Shown here in pieces: positions 1-9,064 of a stretch of DNA of 64,000 bases. The translations under genes and the position numbers were made by a program. The DNA is from Ampullaceana balthica (Eukaryota > Mollusca > Gastropoda > Lymnaeidae): positions 2,509,501 to 2,573,500 of the forward strand of contig CALYLW010000011.1 of assembly GCA_944989445.1 (NCBI GenBank). Direction: 5' to 3'. The number at the start of each line of letters is the position of its first letter. Position 1 is the first letter of the stretch. The notes under the pieces are model-generated. The model was not told the DNA's origin. It ran no database searches and saw nothing but the letters and a program-made list of their open reading frames with translations.

Positions 1-39
1 TTGTCCAAAAACGGTTGGCTTGCGAACAAGTATATACGG
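1..39. repeat. Truncated end of TA-flanked MITE (family 1)
   Basis: The window opens inside the right end of a short DNA transposon. The terminal sequence (reverse complement of CCGTATATACTTG) and the subterminal 'ccaaaa..ggttggcttgcgaac' match the right ends of the copies at 1108-1678 and 39926-40472. It is followed by TA at 40-41, the likely target-site duplication. Confidence 0.7.
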
Positions 40-135
40 TAAATGGAAATTTAAAATATAATACCATTTACATTTTTAAAATTTTTAAGAAGTAAGTACT
101 GTAACTATAATAATAACTTCTCACATTTTTTCCAG

Positions 136-2441
136 GAATATTCCGGTTTCAATTAATAACCAACGAATAAATAACACAGATATCCCAGTTGGTTTGGCAG
201 AGCAACAAATTTCTTTTTGTAGTGTGCCAAGTTGCATTTCAAGTCTACCAGGTATCCACAACCAATTTCCTCAGCAGAAGGGGGGATATGGACAAGGAGC
301 TAATAGTTACAACACAAATGGTGGGGCATCTCCATCGACTCAGCATTACAACTCTTTGGATGGTTAGTATAATATATTTGTCTGATCTATAACACCATTG
401 TTATTTTAATATCAAGAGCATCATTTGCATATCATAAAGGATATACTTTTTTTTTAAATTAACTTTATTTCTTGAAATTAAAAACTAATTACATTTTTTT
501 GTGGGGTTTTTTTTAAATCTGAGATTACAATAGTCAATGACATAAGGTGACTTTGTTAAAAATAAACCATAAAAATAAACCATCTGTAAAATGTATGTAA
601 ACATTTACAAATTGAATCAAGCTTATAAACAATTTTCATAATAAATCTATCAATTCCCAATCTTCATTCTGCCTTAATGAATTGTTTTAAATTGCCAGAT
701 AATAACATAAACATGTCAGTACTTACACCAACTGCAAGCGCTAATGTTATGACTGCAAGATTAGTGTCCTCAACTCCTTCCCAGGGTAACTAGGACTCTT
801 GTTTTTGTTCTGAATGTGTTAAGTAATTCTCAATGATTGTATCTAAAATGAAGAAATCATGCACATTTTGTTTTTATGCGTAGTCTCCCATTTCCTGATC
901 TGATTTTTTTACTACAATTTTTTTTTAAACTGTGATCACTGAAATGAGACAGGCTGAGGTAACATGGGGGAAGCACATTAGACAGGCTGAGGTAACATGG
1001 GGGAAGCACATTACCCAAAGAAAATATAATTTTTCAACTAGATTTCTATAACTAATTGCCTTTGCCGAATTTTGTTTGTTTTTTTGCCTTGTACACAAAC
1101 TTAACTACCGTATATACTCGGTCTAAAGCCGACCTTTTTTTGGACAAAATCTAGGGGGGAAAGTTGGGAGCTTACGAGCGGGTCATAGGTGATTTCTGCA
1201 TGTACATTGAATATCGGTGTTGTTATTGTAGATTGTCAAGGTCCTGTTCTACATTCTACAAGATTCAACTTCTCTACCAGAAACTATCAATTATAAAATA
1301 TTATTAAACATCTGCACTTACCTTATTTAATCATTTTATTTATTTTTGTGAATGTTTTAATAAATTGTTTTCCAATTTTTTTTTACCACGATTTTAATGT
1401 ACGTGCTTTTGCCACTGTTTAAATAATAATAATTAAACAATCCAGGTAACTCTTGCCTAACAAAGAGCACAAAGACAAAGATAGGCAGTACAAAGTAAAC
1501 AATCATAATGACAGATTTACCTTGTAGTTTAAAAAAAAATGTGTACCATTTCGTTTACGCTGTCCTATTATTTTTGGGGGTCGGCTTGTGAGTGGGTTAC
1601 ACACTTTTAATATTTTTATCTTCCAAAAGAAGGGGGATCGGCTTATAAACGAACGGGCTATAGACTGAGTATGTACGGTATATAATATTTACTTGTACAT
1701 TTGAAAATGTTAATCTGACAGAATTCAGATAACTCATATAGATATTAAAACCTTCTTTTTAAAAATTTAGTTTAGATATGTTTTAGTGTTAAGATTCTTT
1801 TCCCATGAACATAACCTAAAATAAATTACAATATTTTCATTAGTCTATCTTTGCATTTTAAAAAATGGTAATATTTTATGACATATTTTTAAAAATAATC
1901 CTCTCCCCCCGAAAATTTTATTTTCAGTTTATAAATTCATAATAAACAAGAAGAGAAAAATTCACTTTTTTAAGAAAATTATGTAATTTAATTTAATACT
2001 AGATTCTCATGAAAGTTTTTACAGCTAATTTTAATTATTTGAATCTCTATTTTTTCAACAGCTGATCAACACCTTAGTCACAGCAGTAGTGTAATTTCAA
2101 TGAGGTCTGAAATTCCATCAAATTGCCTTGTACGCAGACTGCCGAGGCGCATCATTCAGCTTGTAGCTGGTCATTTACAGGTCAAACTCCTGCATGGAAC
2201 TTGGAAGGACTTGGTAGAGCTTCATGACTGGAATTACGAGAGAACATTTCTTTTTGAAAGCCAAGCCCATAATGAAGGCATATTTTTTTCACTACTAAGA
2301 GAACCTGAGTTTCAGAACTATACCCTGGAAAATTTGAGGCAAGATTTGTTCAATATACCAAGAAAAGACGTGCTTCATGATTTAAATGAAATGATAAATA
2401 ACCACAATGAAAAAGCGACAAGAGTAAGCTCCAACCCATAG
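136..2441 (+). CDS. 3' part of a gene with a C-terminal death-like domain (exons 136-362, 699-785, 2062-2441)
   Basis: Three exons join in one open frame with matching phases. The acceptor after tttttccag opens exon 136-362 (donor gttagt, phase 1). Exon 699-785 (donor ggtaac, phase 1) follows, then 2062 onward after tttttcaacag. The first two exons encode a Ser/Asn/Gln-rich linker. The third encodes about 100 residues with a death-domain pattern: an LVRRLPRRIIQLVAGHL first helix, a central TWKDL, and a last helix NIPRKDVLHDLNEM. Death domains mediate homotypic protein assembly in innate immune and apoptotic signalling. Candidate families are Relish/NF-kB p105 C-termini and IRAK/Tube/Pelle or EDARADD-like adaptors; I cannot choose. 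The upstream part lies outside the window. The frame stops at 2439-2441, but a strong donor (aaga|gtaagc) at 2423/2424 could splice to 3701 (after ttacag), giving Lys-Lys-stop instead. Confidence 0.65.
948..1013. repeat. Exact 33-bp tandem duplication
   Basis: Two identical 33-base units (948-980 and 981-1013), each starting gacaggctgaggtaac and ending aagcacatta, sit in the intron of the death-domain gene. Perfect identity implies a recent duplication. No function is evident. Confidence 0.85.
1108..1678. mobile_element. MITE with CCGTATATACTCG inverted ends, TA flanks
   Basis: A 571-bp element flanked by TA (1106-1107 and 1679-1680). The left end reads CCGTATATACTCGGTC and the right end is its near inverse (GACTGAGTATGTACGG). 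Subterminal sequences 'taaagccgac' and 'gatcggctta' also pair. A second full copy lies at 39926-40472. No coding capacity is visible. A TA duplication points to Tc1/mariner-type mobilisation. The copy lies in an intron of the death-domain gene. Confidence 0.8.
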
Positions 2442-2508
2442 TTGTCTATGAAAATGATTAAGGTAATGTATTCTCAAATATATTATCTATCTAAACAAAA
2501 CCTGTGAT

Positions 2509-2930
2509 GAGTTAACAGACAACACGGCCCTGACAAATGGGCCCCGGTCAAAATGACCCCGGTTAAAACAGCACCGGTCAAAACAGCCCGAGACAAAATG
2601 GCCCTGGACTAATAGATGTTAAATGGAATAAAAATACAATCATGCATTATATTAGTATTTTTACTCACCAATTCAGTTTCAGGTTTAGTTCACAAAAAAC
2701 AATAATAATAACATAACAATTTAATAACAGTTACTCTATATGGTACCGAGTCACAATTGTTTTTTGAGAAGAAATAATATAATATCACAAGAAATAATTT
2801 TACAATTTGAACACTTTCCTAAAAGGTGACAAAAGGTTAAAATGCAAAAAAGTTAAATTGTCTTTAAACTTAAACAATGTAAACAATTTGTCTGGGGCCG
2901 TTTTGTCCAGGGCTGTTTTGACAGGTCACG
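2509..2930. mobile_element. hAT-type MITE with 8-bp target duplication and internal 15-16-bp periodic ends
   Basis: Flanked by perfect direct repeats CCTGTGAT (2501-2508 and 2931-2938), the 8-bp duplication typical of hAT elements. The ends are inverted: left ...CAACACGGCCCTGACAAA, right TTTGTCCAGGGCTGTTTTG. The left arm repeats the motif CCCxGGtCAAAAtG about five times at a 15-16-bp spacing, and the right arm carries two inverse copies. The middle is AT-rich and non-coding. Confidence 0.75.
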
Positions 2931-3299
2931 CCTGTGATAAATAAAATGATTGATATGTCATAGGATCAGTCTAAAAGTTTAATTCCATTTCCACTCATAT
3001 TTTCAATTATAAATTACTGCTTTTAAAACAAAAATGTAAGAAAATGAAATTGCATGTAGAAAAGAAGTGGAAGGCACTCAAATATTAAAATATAAACCAT
3101 TGATAGATGCTTTCATAGTGGTATCTGTGTCAGGTAGAGTTTTGTATCAATGTTCAAATCCTATGCATCTGGATTTCAGCTTAATAACATTGTTAGCCCT
3201 AGATTATGTAATGAAATTTTTTTATAAAATGTTTGCACCAAAAATGTGTGCAACAGAGGGCTTGTCTTGTCAAAAAATAAAAAAATATTAGAGATGCTA

Positions 3300-4800
3300 C
3301 CACCAAATACATTTTTAAAAATGTTTTCCATCATATGTCTAACATTGTTTTATGCTAAATGTTAAAAATTGATGTGTAATTTTTTTTTAAAAATAAATTT
3401 GTATACTTCAGTATGTTATGATTTCTGTAATTAATTACAATGTTTTGCTCAAAGATAAACATTTTGAAAAATCAGCTTTGTTACTGGAGACTTGTCCAAC
3501 ATGACCTGGAAGGCATGAGTTACATTATGAAGTGTCAATTAATTTTTTTTTAATTTAGAGAGACTTTTTAAGTCACTGACAAAACATAATGCCTTTTACG
3601 TAAAGGCTGACAGAGTAAATTGAGATGTAAAAATATATGCTACATGCAAATACTTGTGACTAAAGCCCAACTGTTTACAAGCTCATTTTGTGTCTTACAG
3701 AAAAAATAACTGTTGGTACATTTTAAAGTTTTGTATGATAAAAGGGATTACTGCTAATTATTTGTTAAATCTGTAAATTCCATGCTATGTGCTTGCGTAT
3801 GGGTTTTTAAATGAATATTTCTGAAAAAATTGGAGGTGCAATCTATCCACTATGCATAAAAGAAGAGATTGTGAACTTTCTTTTTTTTTGTGAGGGGGGG
3901 GGGATCCGGGATTCTTCTTGAGGCAAAATTGGATTGGGGTTAAAATACTGTGGTTTAACTATTTTTAAGGCCATTCTTTGAAAAAGTCATGAATTAATCA
4001 TTTCTATGATATTTTATAGAAAAAATGAATGTATTTACTGTTGGCCTTGTTATCCTCTGCTATTTATGACCATGTAAATGTTTATTGGTATAAAACATCT
4101 GAAAATAAGTGTTAATGGTTAAGAAATTGCATAATTGATTTTAAATGCAAGATATATTTTATGTAACAATAGTAACATGTTATGCCAGCAATGTGAAAAG
4201 TCACCATCAGTGACACATCATGGCTGACCACCTTCTTGTGCAGACCCTACAGCTCAAGTAAGTCCTCTACATTGTCAGTCCATCACAGATATGATTGACT
4301 GATGAGCCACCTGCTCCGGTCCCAATTTTTAATTTTGTTAATTAGCTTTCATAACATGTTTGTGTAAGTATTCTCAGCCTTGTGCACAACTGAGGTATGC
4401 CTTATAGTTATATCAGGTTAGATACTTTTAACTTGAGTTGGAATCCTAGCCTTCATAAAACCTTATTGCTGGTTTTAGTCGAGCTAACGTTTTTCATTTG
4501 TCCATTACCCACCGCTGGGGGTAGGGGGGTGCTTTCCTCTGTCTACCTTAGGAGTCGCCTGATGATAGGTCAGTCATTACAGATGAGATTGTAAAAGAAT
4601 GTCACTTTTCAAATTGTCATTTGCAATGTGAAAAAAAAATTGTATTTATAATTTATGAATATTATTATATTTTAGAATAAATATGCTCTGAAAATACACA
4701 AGAATTGTGTGCCTTATTAAGAAAGAAATTAGTTCTTGTTATTCCCTCCCTTCATTTTCTCTCATACTCTTTACCCTCTCTCTGTACAAACATTTTAATT
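3300..4800. other. No gene recognised: AT-rich flank of the death-domain gene
   Basis: Contains a G-tract around 3895-3903 and a possible terminal mini-exon at 3701 (after ttacag, reading Lys-Lys-stop). The open frames here (for example 3067-3291 and 4397-4594) show no family resemblance and read as chance frames. Confidence 0.5.
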
Positions 4801-4815
4801 ACTGGGTATAGATAG

Positions 4816-6420
4816 ATAGAATGGCAAGACGGTTCTACTCCAGCCCTTGCAGGAGCTTCTGTCCCTCTGCTGGGAACAGGGATACATCACCCAGGGCCTA
4901 AAGGATGAAAATATAGTGACACTATATAAGAACAAGGGTGATAGAAATGACTGCAATAACTATTGCTGCATTTCACTCCTTAGTATTGTACGAAAGACTT
5001 TTACCCGTGTCATACTAACATGATTACAGAGTTTAGCCTCCCGAGCTTATCCAGAATCTCAATGTGGTTTCTGTCTACCATAGACATGGTGTTCTCCATA
5101 CGGCAGCTTCAGGAAAAATGCAGAGAGCAGCAGATACCACTATACATTGCCTTTATGGATCTTACGAAAGCCTTTGATTTAGTCAGTCGCAGCGGGCTAT
5201 TTCAAATCCTGGAAAAAGTTGGCTTCCCCCCACACCTACTTGCTATCATCAAACAGTTTCATGAAAATATGCAGGGCACAGTGCAGTTCGATGGAGCTAA
5301 GTCAGAAGCCTTTCCAGTCAGCAGCGGAGTTGAACAAGGTTGTGTACTCGCACCAACACTGCTCGCAATATTCTTCTCTGTATTGCTTCGATACACATTC
5401 AAGAATAGCAGTGATGGAATCTGGTTACACACCAGAGCTGATGGAGGAATTTTCAACACTGCTCGCCTCCGAGCCAAAACCAAAGCGACAAATGTCCTAA
5501 TTCGCTAGCTACTTTTTGCGGACGATGCGGCACTGTTAGCACACACAGAAACTGGTTTGCAACAACTTGTGTCAAGCTTCTCAAACGCCTGCACAGAATT
5601 TGGTCTGCAAATCAGCTTGAAAAAGACAAACATCATGGCCTAAGACACATGTTCTCCTCCTACCATCAATATCGACAATGAAAACTTGGAGGTTGTGGAC
5701 AGCTTCACCTACTTGGGTCCAAGGTTTTCAACTCACTGTCCATCGAGGACGAAATAAACAGTAGAATTGGCAAGGTAGCTGCCACAATGGCTAAACTAAA
5801 TAAAATGTAAATGGGTTTGGCAAAACACCAAGCTAACTGAGAAAACCAAACTGTGTGTCTATTGAGCCTGCGTCATCAGCACGCTGCTATACGGGAGCGA
5901 GACATTGACCATGCACTTATACATCCCACGAGCGCAAGCTTAATAGCTTCCACTTGAGGTGCCTGCGTTGCATCCTTGGCATTAAATGGCAGGACAAGTG
6001 TCTAATACTGAGGTCCTAATGTGTGCCAATATCCAAAGCATGTTCTCAATCCTTAGTGAAAGACGCCTGAGATGGCTAGGACATGTAAAAAGAATGAGCC
6101 TGGGTCGTATCGCAAAGGACCTCGTATATGGAGAACTGACATTGGGAAAGAGGAAGACAGGATGCCCACGTCTCCAATTTAAAGATGTCTGCCAGAGAGA
6201 GACATGAAAGCAGCCAAAATTAGCACAAGTGACTGGTAATGTAAAGCAGAAGGCAGATCTGCGTGGCGCACAGTTGTCAAATAGGACGTCATATTAGCGG
6301 AGGACCGAAGGATGGAGGAGGCTGCAGACAGAAGAGCTAGGAGAAAGACCAAAACATTGGGAAGCACAGAACTCGTGTTCAAAAGCTGTGGAAAAGACTG
6401 TCAATCAAGGATAGGACTAC
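4816..6420 (+). pseudogene. Broken LINE (non-LTR retrotransposon) reverse transcriptase
   Basis: Translated pieces follow a LINE reverse transcriptase in order. The first is an 'IVTLYKNKGDRND' fingers segment near 4910, in a different frame from what follows. Next come FMDLTKAFDLVSR (about 5150), SGVEQGCVLAPTL (about 5325) and LRAKTKATNVLIR. A TAG then interrupts the frame at 5506, directly before the catalytic LLFADDAAL motif (5510-5536). Further on are LKKTNIMA-stop and a C-terminal LRWLGHVKRMSLGRIAKDL segment (about 6070-6140). Frameshifts near 5080 and after 5640, together with the stops, make it non-functional. The clade is uncertain (RTE-, CR1- or jockey-like). Confidence 0.85.
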
Positions 6421-6699
6421 TCAGCCACACCAGAAAATGCAACCCAACCCAACGGTGATGCACCATCGTCTATCTAGAGTCTAGACCAGTGGTTCCCAAA
6501 GTGGTCCCTACGGACCCCCAGGGGTCCCCGGAACCTGTCAGGGGGTCCGTGGAAAATTAAAATTGATTTTGGGGTCCCTGAACAACTTCAGGGGGTCCGC
6601 GGAAGGTTTTAAAAAAAGATAAAATTGAGATCCATTTTTATTATTATAGAAAATAAAATAAAAACAATAAATAAGATGAATTTTTTTTCTACTAATTAA

Positions 6700-6992
6700 T
6701 CATGGGCGTCGCTAGGAATTTTTCCAGGGAGGGGGGGCAAAAAAATTCCAGGGGGGGGCAAAAAAATCCCACTTTTTTTTATATTTTAACTGGCAATGCC
6801 ATACAGGTACAATTTTCAATTAAATTCAAGTTCAGTATAAAATAAGGGTTGAAAAAAGCCTTAGAAATTAATAAGACTTACAAATTAGTGCTGTAATAGT
6901 TAAAATACAACATTTATTAATGCATTTAATAAATTAATTTTTTTTTCTCAAATGTAGGGGGGGGGCAAATGCCCCCCTTCCCTACGCCCATG
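6700..6992. mobile_element. Nested MITE with CATGGGCGT ends and 8-bp duplication
   Basis: Flanked by identical CTAATTAA (6692-6699 and 6993-7000). The left end reads CATGGGCGTCGCTAGG and the right end CCTACGCCCATG. The interior is G-tract (left) and C-tract (right) around AT-rich sequence. It sits inside the hAT relic, so it inserted later. Its ends resemble those of the larger hAT element at 58678-61607 (CAGTGGCGTAGCTAG), suggesting a related mobilising family. Confidence 0.75.
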
Positions 6993-7439
6993 CTAATTAA
7001 ATTCCATCTGAGTTGCTATCAGTCGTGGAGTACAATGTTGTGTTTCATAGAAAAGGAATTGGAGCTACGGTAATTTTAACAGCTATAACCAATCAAAATA
7101 CATGTACTTGGTTTATTGAAAGGTCACGCTTGATGCGCAAGAAAATCAGAATTCCTATCAGTAGGTCAAACAAAATACAAGTTTTTATTAACGTGAATCA
7201 ACTAGGGTTTCAAGGTTGAGCTACTGCAGCATTCCATTGAAAAATTGTATAATTATGAACTGTTGTTTGCCACAACAGACAAAAGAATGAGTGACCCGAA
7301 GAAAAAATGGAGACAATAACGTGTTTTTAAATTTTTGAAAAAATGGTTAAATGTTTGGAAACAGATACGAAAGGTGAAATGTAATTTACTGAATTAAAAT
7401 ATTTTTTTAAAGGTTAAAGCTATACCCTTGACTTTCTGG

Positions 7440-8300
7440 CACATCTAAAATAAATTGTACCAAATGTATTCTCATAACATTGTGTCACTTATTTTCAGAA
7501 TATCTTAGTGAACGTTTGCAGGGATCACTATAATATGTCATTAGAGCAGTTTATACAATCAAAAAGAATGCCTTCAATGAGAGATTATTTGCTTTACATT
7601 AGTTGTTACATGACAAAGACTATAATCGTTTACTTATTCACACTGAAGTACGTTGGTTATAAAATAGTGCATGTTTAAATCGATTCGATGCTCTCTTTAA
7701 TTCAGTGTTGGAATTCCTGGAGGGCAAAGACAATGATTTGCGACACAATTAACCTTAAATAATGATTATGAAAGATTTATTTGCCAAATTTATGGAAACT
7801 AATTATTTGAAACAACAAGGTAGCCAATTCAATTTAATCAAAACTTAAAGTGTCAGATCTGCGTTTGTTGCAAAACCTTTTCTGTACAAAAAAAAGCTTT
7901 GGAAGAGGAGAATGTTTTCAGTTTCCAAATCTTTGGAAATTGCAAAATAGGAAATAAAGATTTGTTGGCTCACCGTTAACACTTAGGAACTATTCATGCA
8001 GACCTAAACCAAAATTTGAGGTTATTTTTCGCTTGGATATTCCCGACTGGCAGTTGAATCGTTTTGCGCGTGGACAAATATCCATACAAACACAAGCAGC
8101 TTATAGAAATATCCCCAAAATTAGGAACTTAAACCAATGTTTGAACAAGGATACCACAAACTCTGGTTACAAAAACAGATCCCAATTTTTTATTCCTGCA
8201 TTATGGGTTATTGTACAGAAATTGTTGACTGCTTTCCCGTCTTCACGTGAATTTAGTGTCGTTATGAACCTCATCACACACAAAAAAAAATGAAACCGGC
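7440..8300 (+). pseudogene. hAT transposase remnant (BED-finger type)
   Basis: Short colinear fragments lie in several frames: LVNVCRDHYNMSLEQFI (about 7500-7555), a LKYVGYKIVHV segment (about 7650), and a final frame at 8033-8293 ending FPSSREFSVVMNLITHKKK. The order and the C-terminal pattern fit ZBED5-like domesticated or hAT transposases. Stops and frameshifts separate every piece, and no start is assignable. Confidence 0.55.
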
Positions 8301-8469
8301 TAGAAATTAGAGCTGAACTTGTGAGTGCTACTCACAAACATTGATTCAGACATAAATCCACGCATAAAACCTAATCACGTTTATCCAAGTAATTTTTTAA
8401 ATTTTATTTGAAACAAAAGTGATAAATTCAATAAATACTTCATCAAAATGTCGCTTTCTTTTTTTTTAA

Positions 8470-8923
8470 AATCCTTTATATTAACTCGTGGTGTCTGCGG
8501 CCGACCGACCGCCCTTGTTGCCAAAACTTTTGATCGATTTTTAACCCACTTGCTCGCAAGATAGCGAGCTGAAATTTTGCAGGCAGTTTTGTACCGATGA
8601 TAAAAACAATGTATCAAAATTTCAGATCGATCGCATGTACCGTAATTAAATTATTGATTTTTTGGATTATTTTATTTATTCCTATGTATCATGCTATTTT
8701 TTGAGATAGAGCGTCGCGGTGCGTATTACATTGAACAACCTTTCTGTAGCGCAATAAGGTGCGTATGTTATTGACAGCACTTTTTATAAACATATTCCTG
8801 ATCGGTGCGCATTATATTAAACATGTTTTACGACACAACTGCAATGGTGTATTTTTGGATGTTCTTGCGCTGCGTGTTATAATGAACATTCTTTTAGTTA
8901 CGTCTCATGCGTAAAGGATTTAT
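8470..8923 (+). repeat. Repeat 'D', copy 1 (inverted AATCCTTTATA ends)
   Basis: Begins AATCCTTTATATTAAC and ends GTAAAGGATTTATAG, a short inverted pair. Characteristic internal words are 'agcgagctgaaattttgcag', 'gatcgatcgcatgtac' and 'gagatagagcgtcgcggtgc'. The same words recur at 32493-33219 and, inverted, at 63780-64000. No coding frame. It lies within the 3' part of the hAT relic and may be an insertion there. Confidence 0.65.
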
Positions 8924-9064
8924 AGTCAAAAACTTGGTTTTTTACGGGTTGTTTTTATTAAACTAAACATTTATGTAGTTTTTTTCACTTGGGGGTCCGT
9001 GGAAAAGTTTTGACTATAAAAGGGGTCCACGGATCAAAAAAGTTTGGGAACCACTGGTCTAGAC

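Larger units (their letters stand above)
6487..9056 (+). mobile_element. hAT transposon relic (2.57 kb) with palindromic 8-bp target duplication
   Basis: Ends are CAGTGGTTCCCAAA at the left and TTTGGGAACCACTG at the right, flanked by identical GTCTAGAC (6479-6486 and 9057-9064). The interior (about 7440-8300) keeps decayed pieces of a BED-finger/hAT transposase, including a C-terminal LLTAFPSSREFSVVMNLIT stretch (about 8220-8272) that resembles the conserved hAT dimerisation end (FPTSYLCE.GFSALT pattern). Frames are broken throughout. Nested inside are a separate MITE (6700-6992) and a copy of an unnamed repeat (about 8470-8923). Classical hAT features, no longer able to make a transposase. 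Confidence 0.85.

Noticed and set aside
189..392. Frame starting MVWQSNKFLF as the coding frame of the first exon
   Set aside because: The other frame (136-362) is open, phase-matches the next two exons and leads into the death-like domain.
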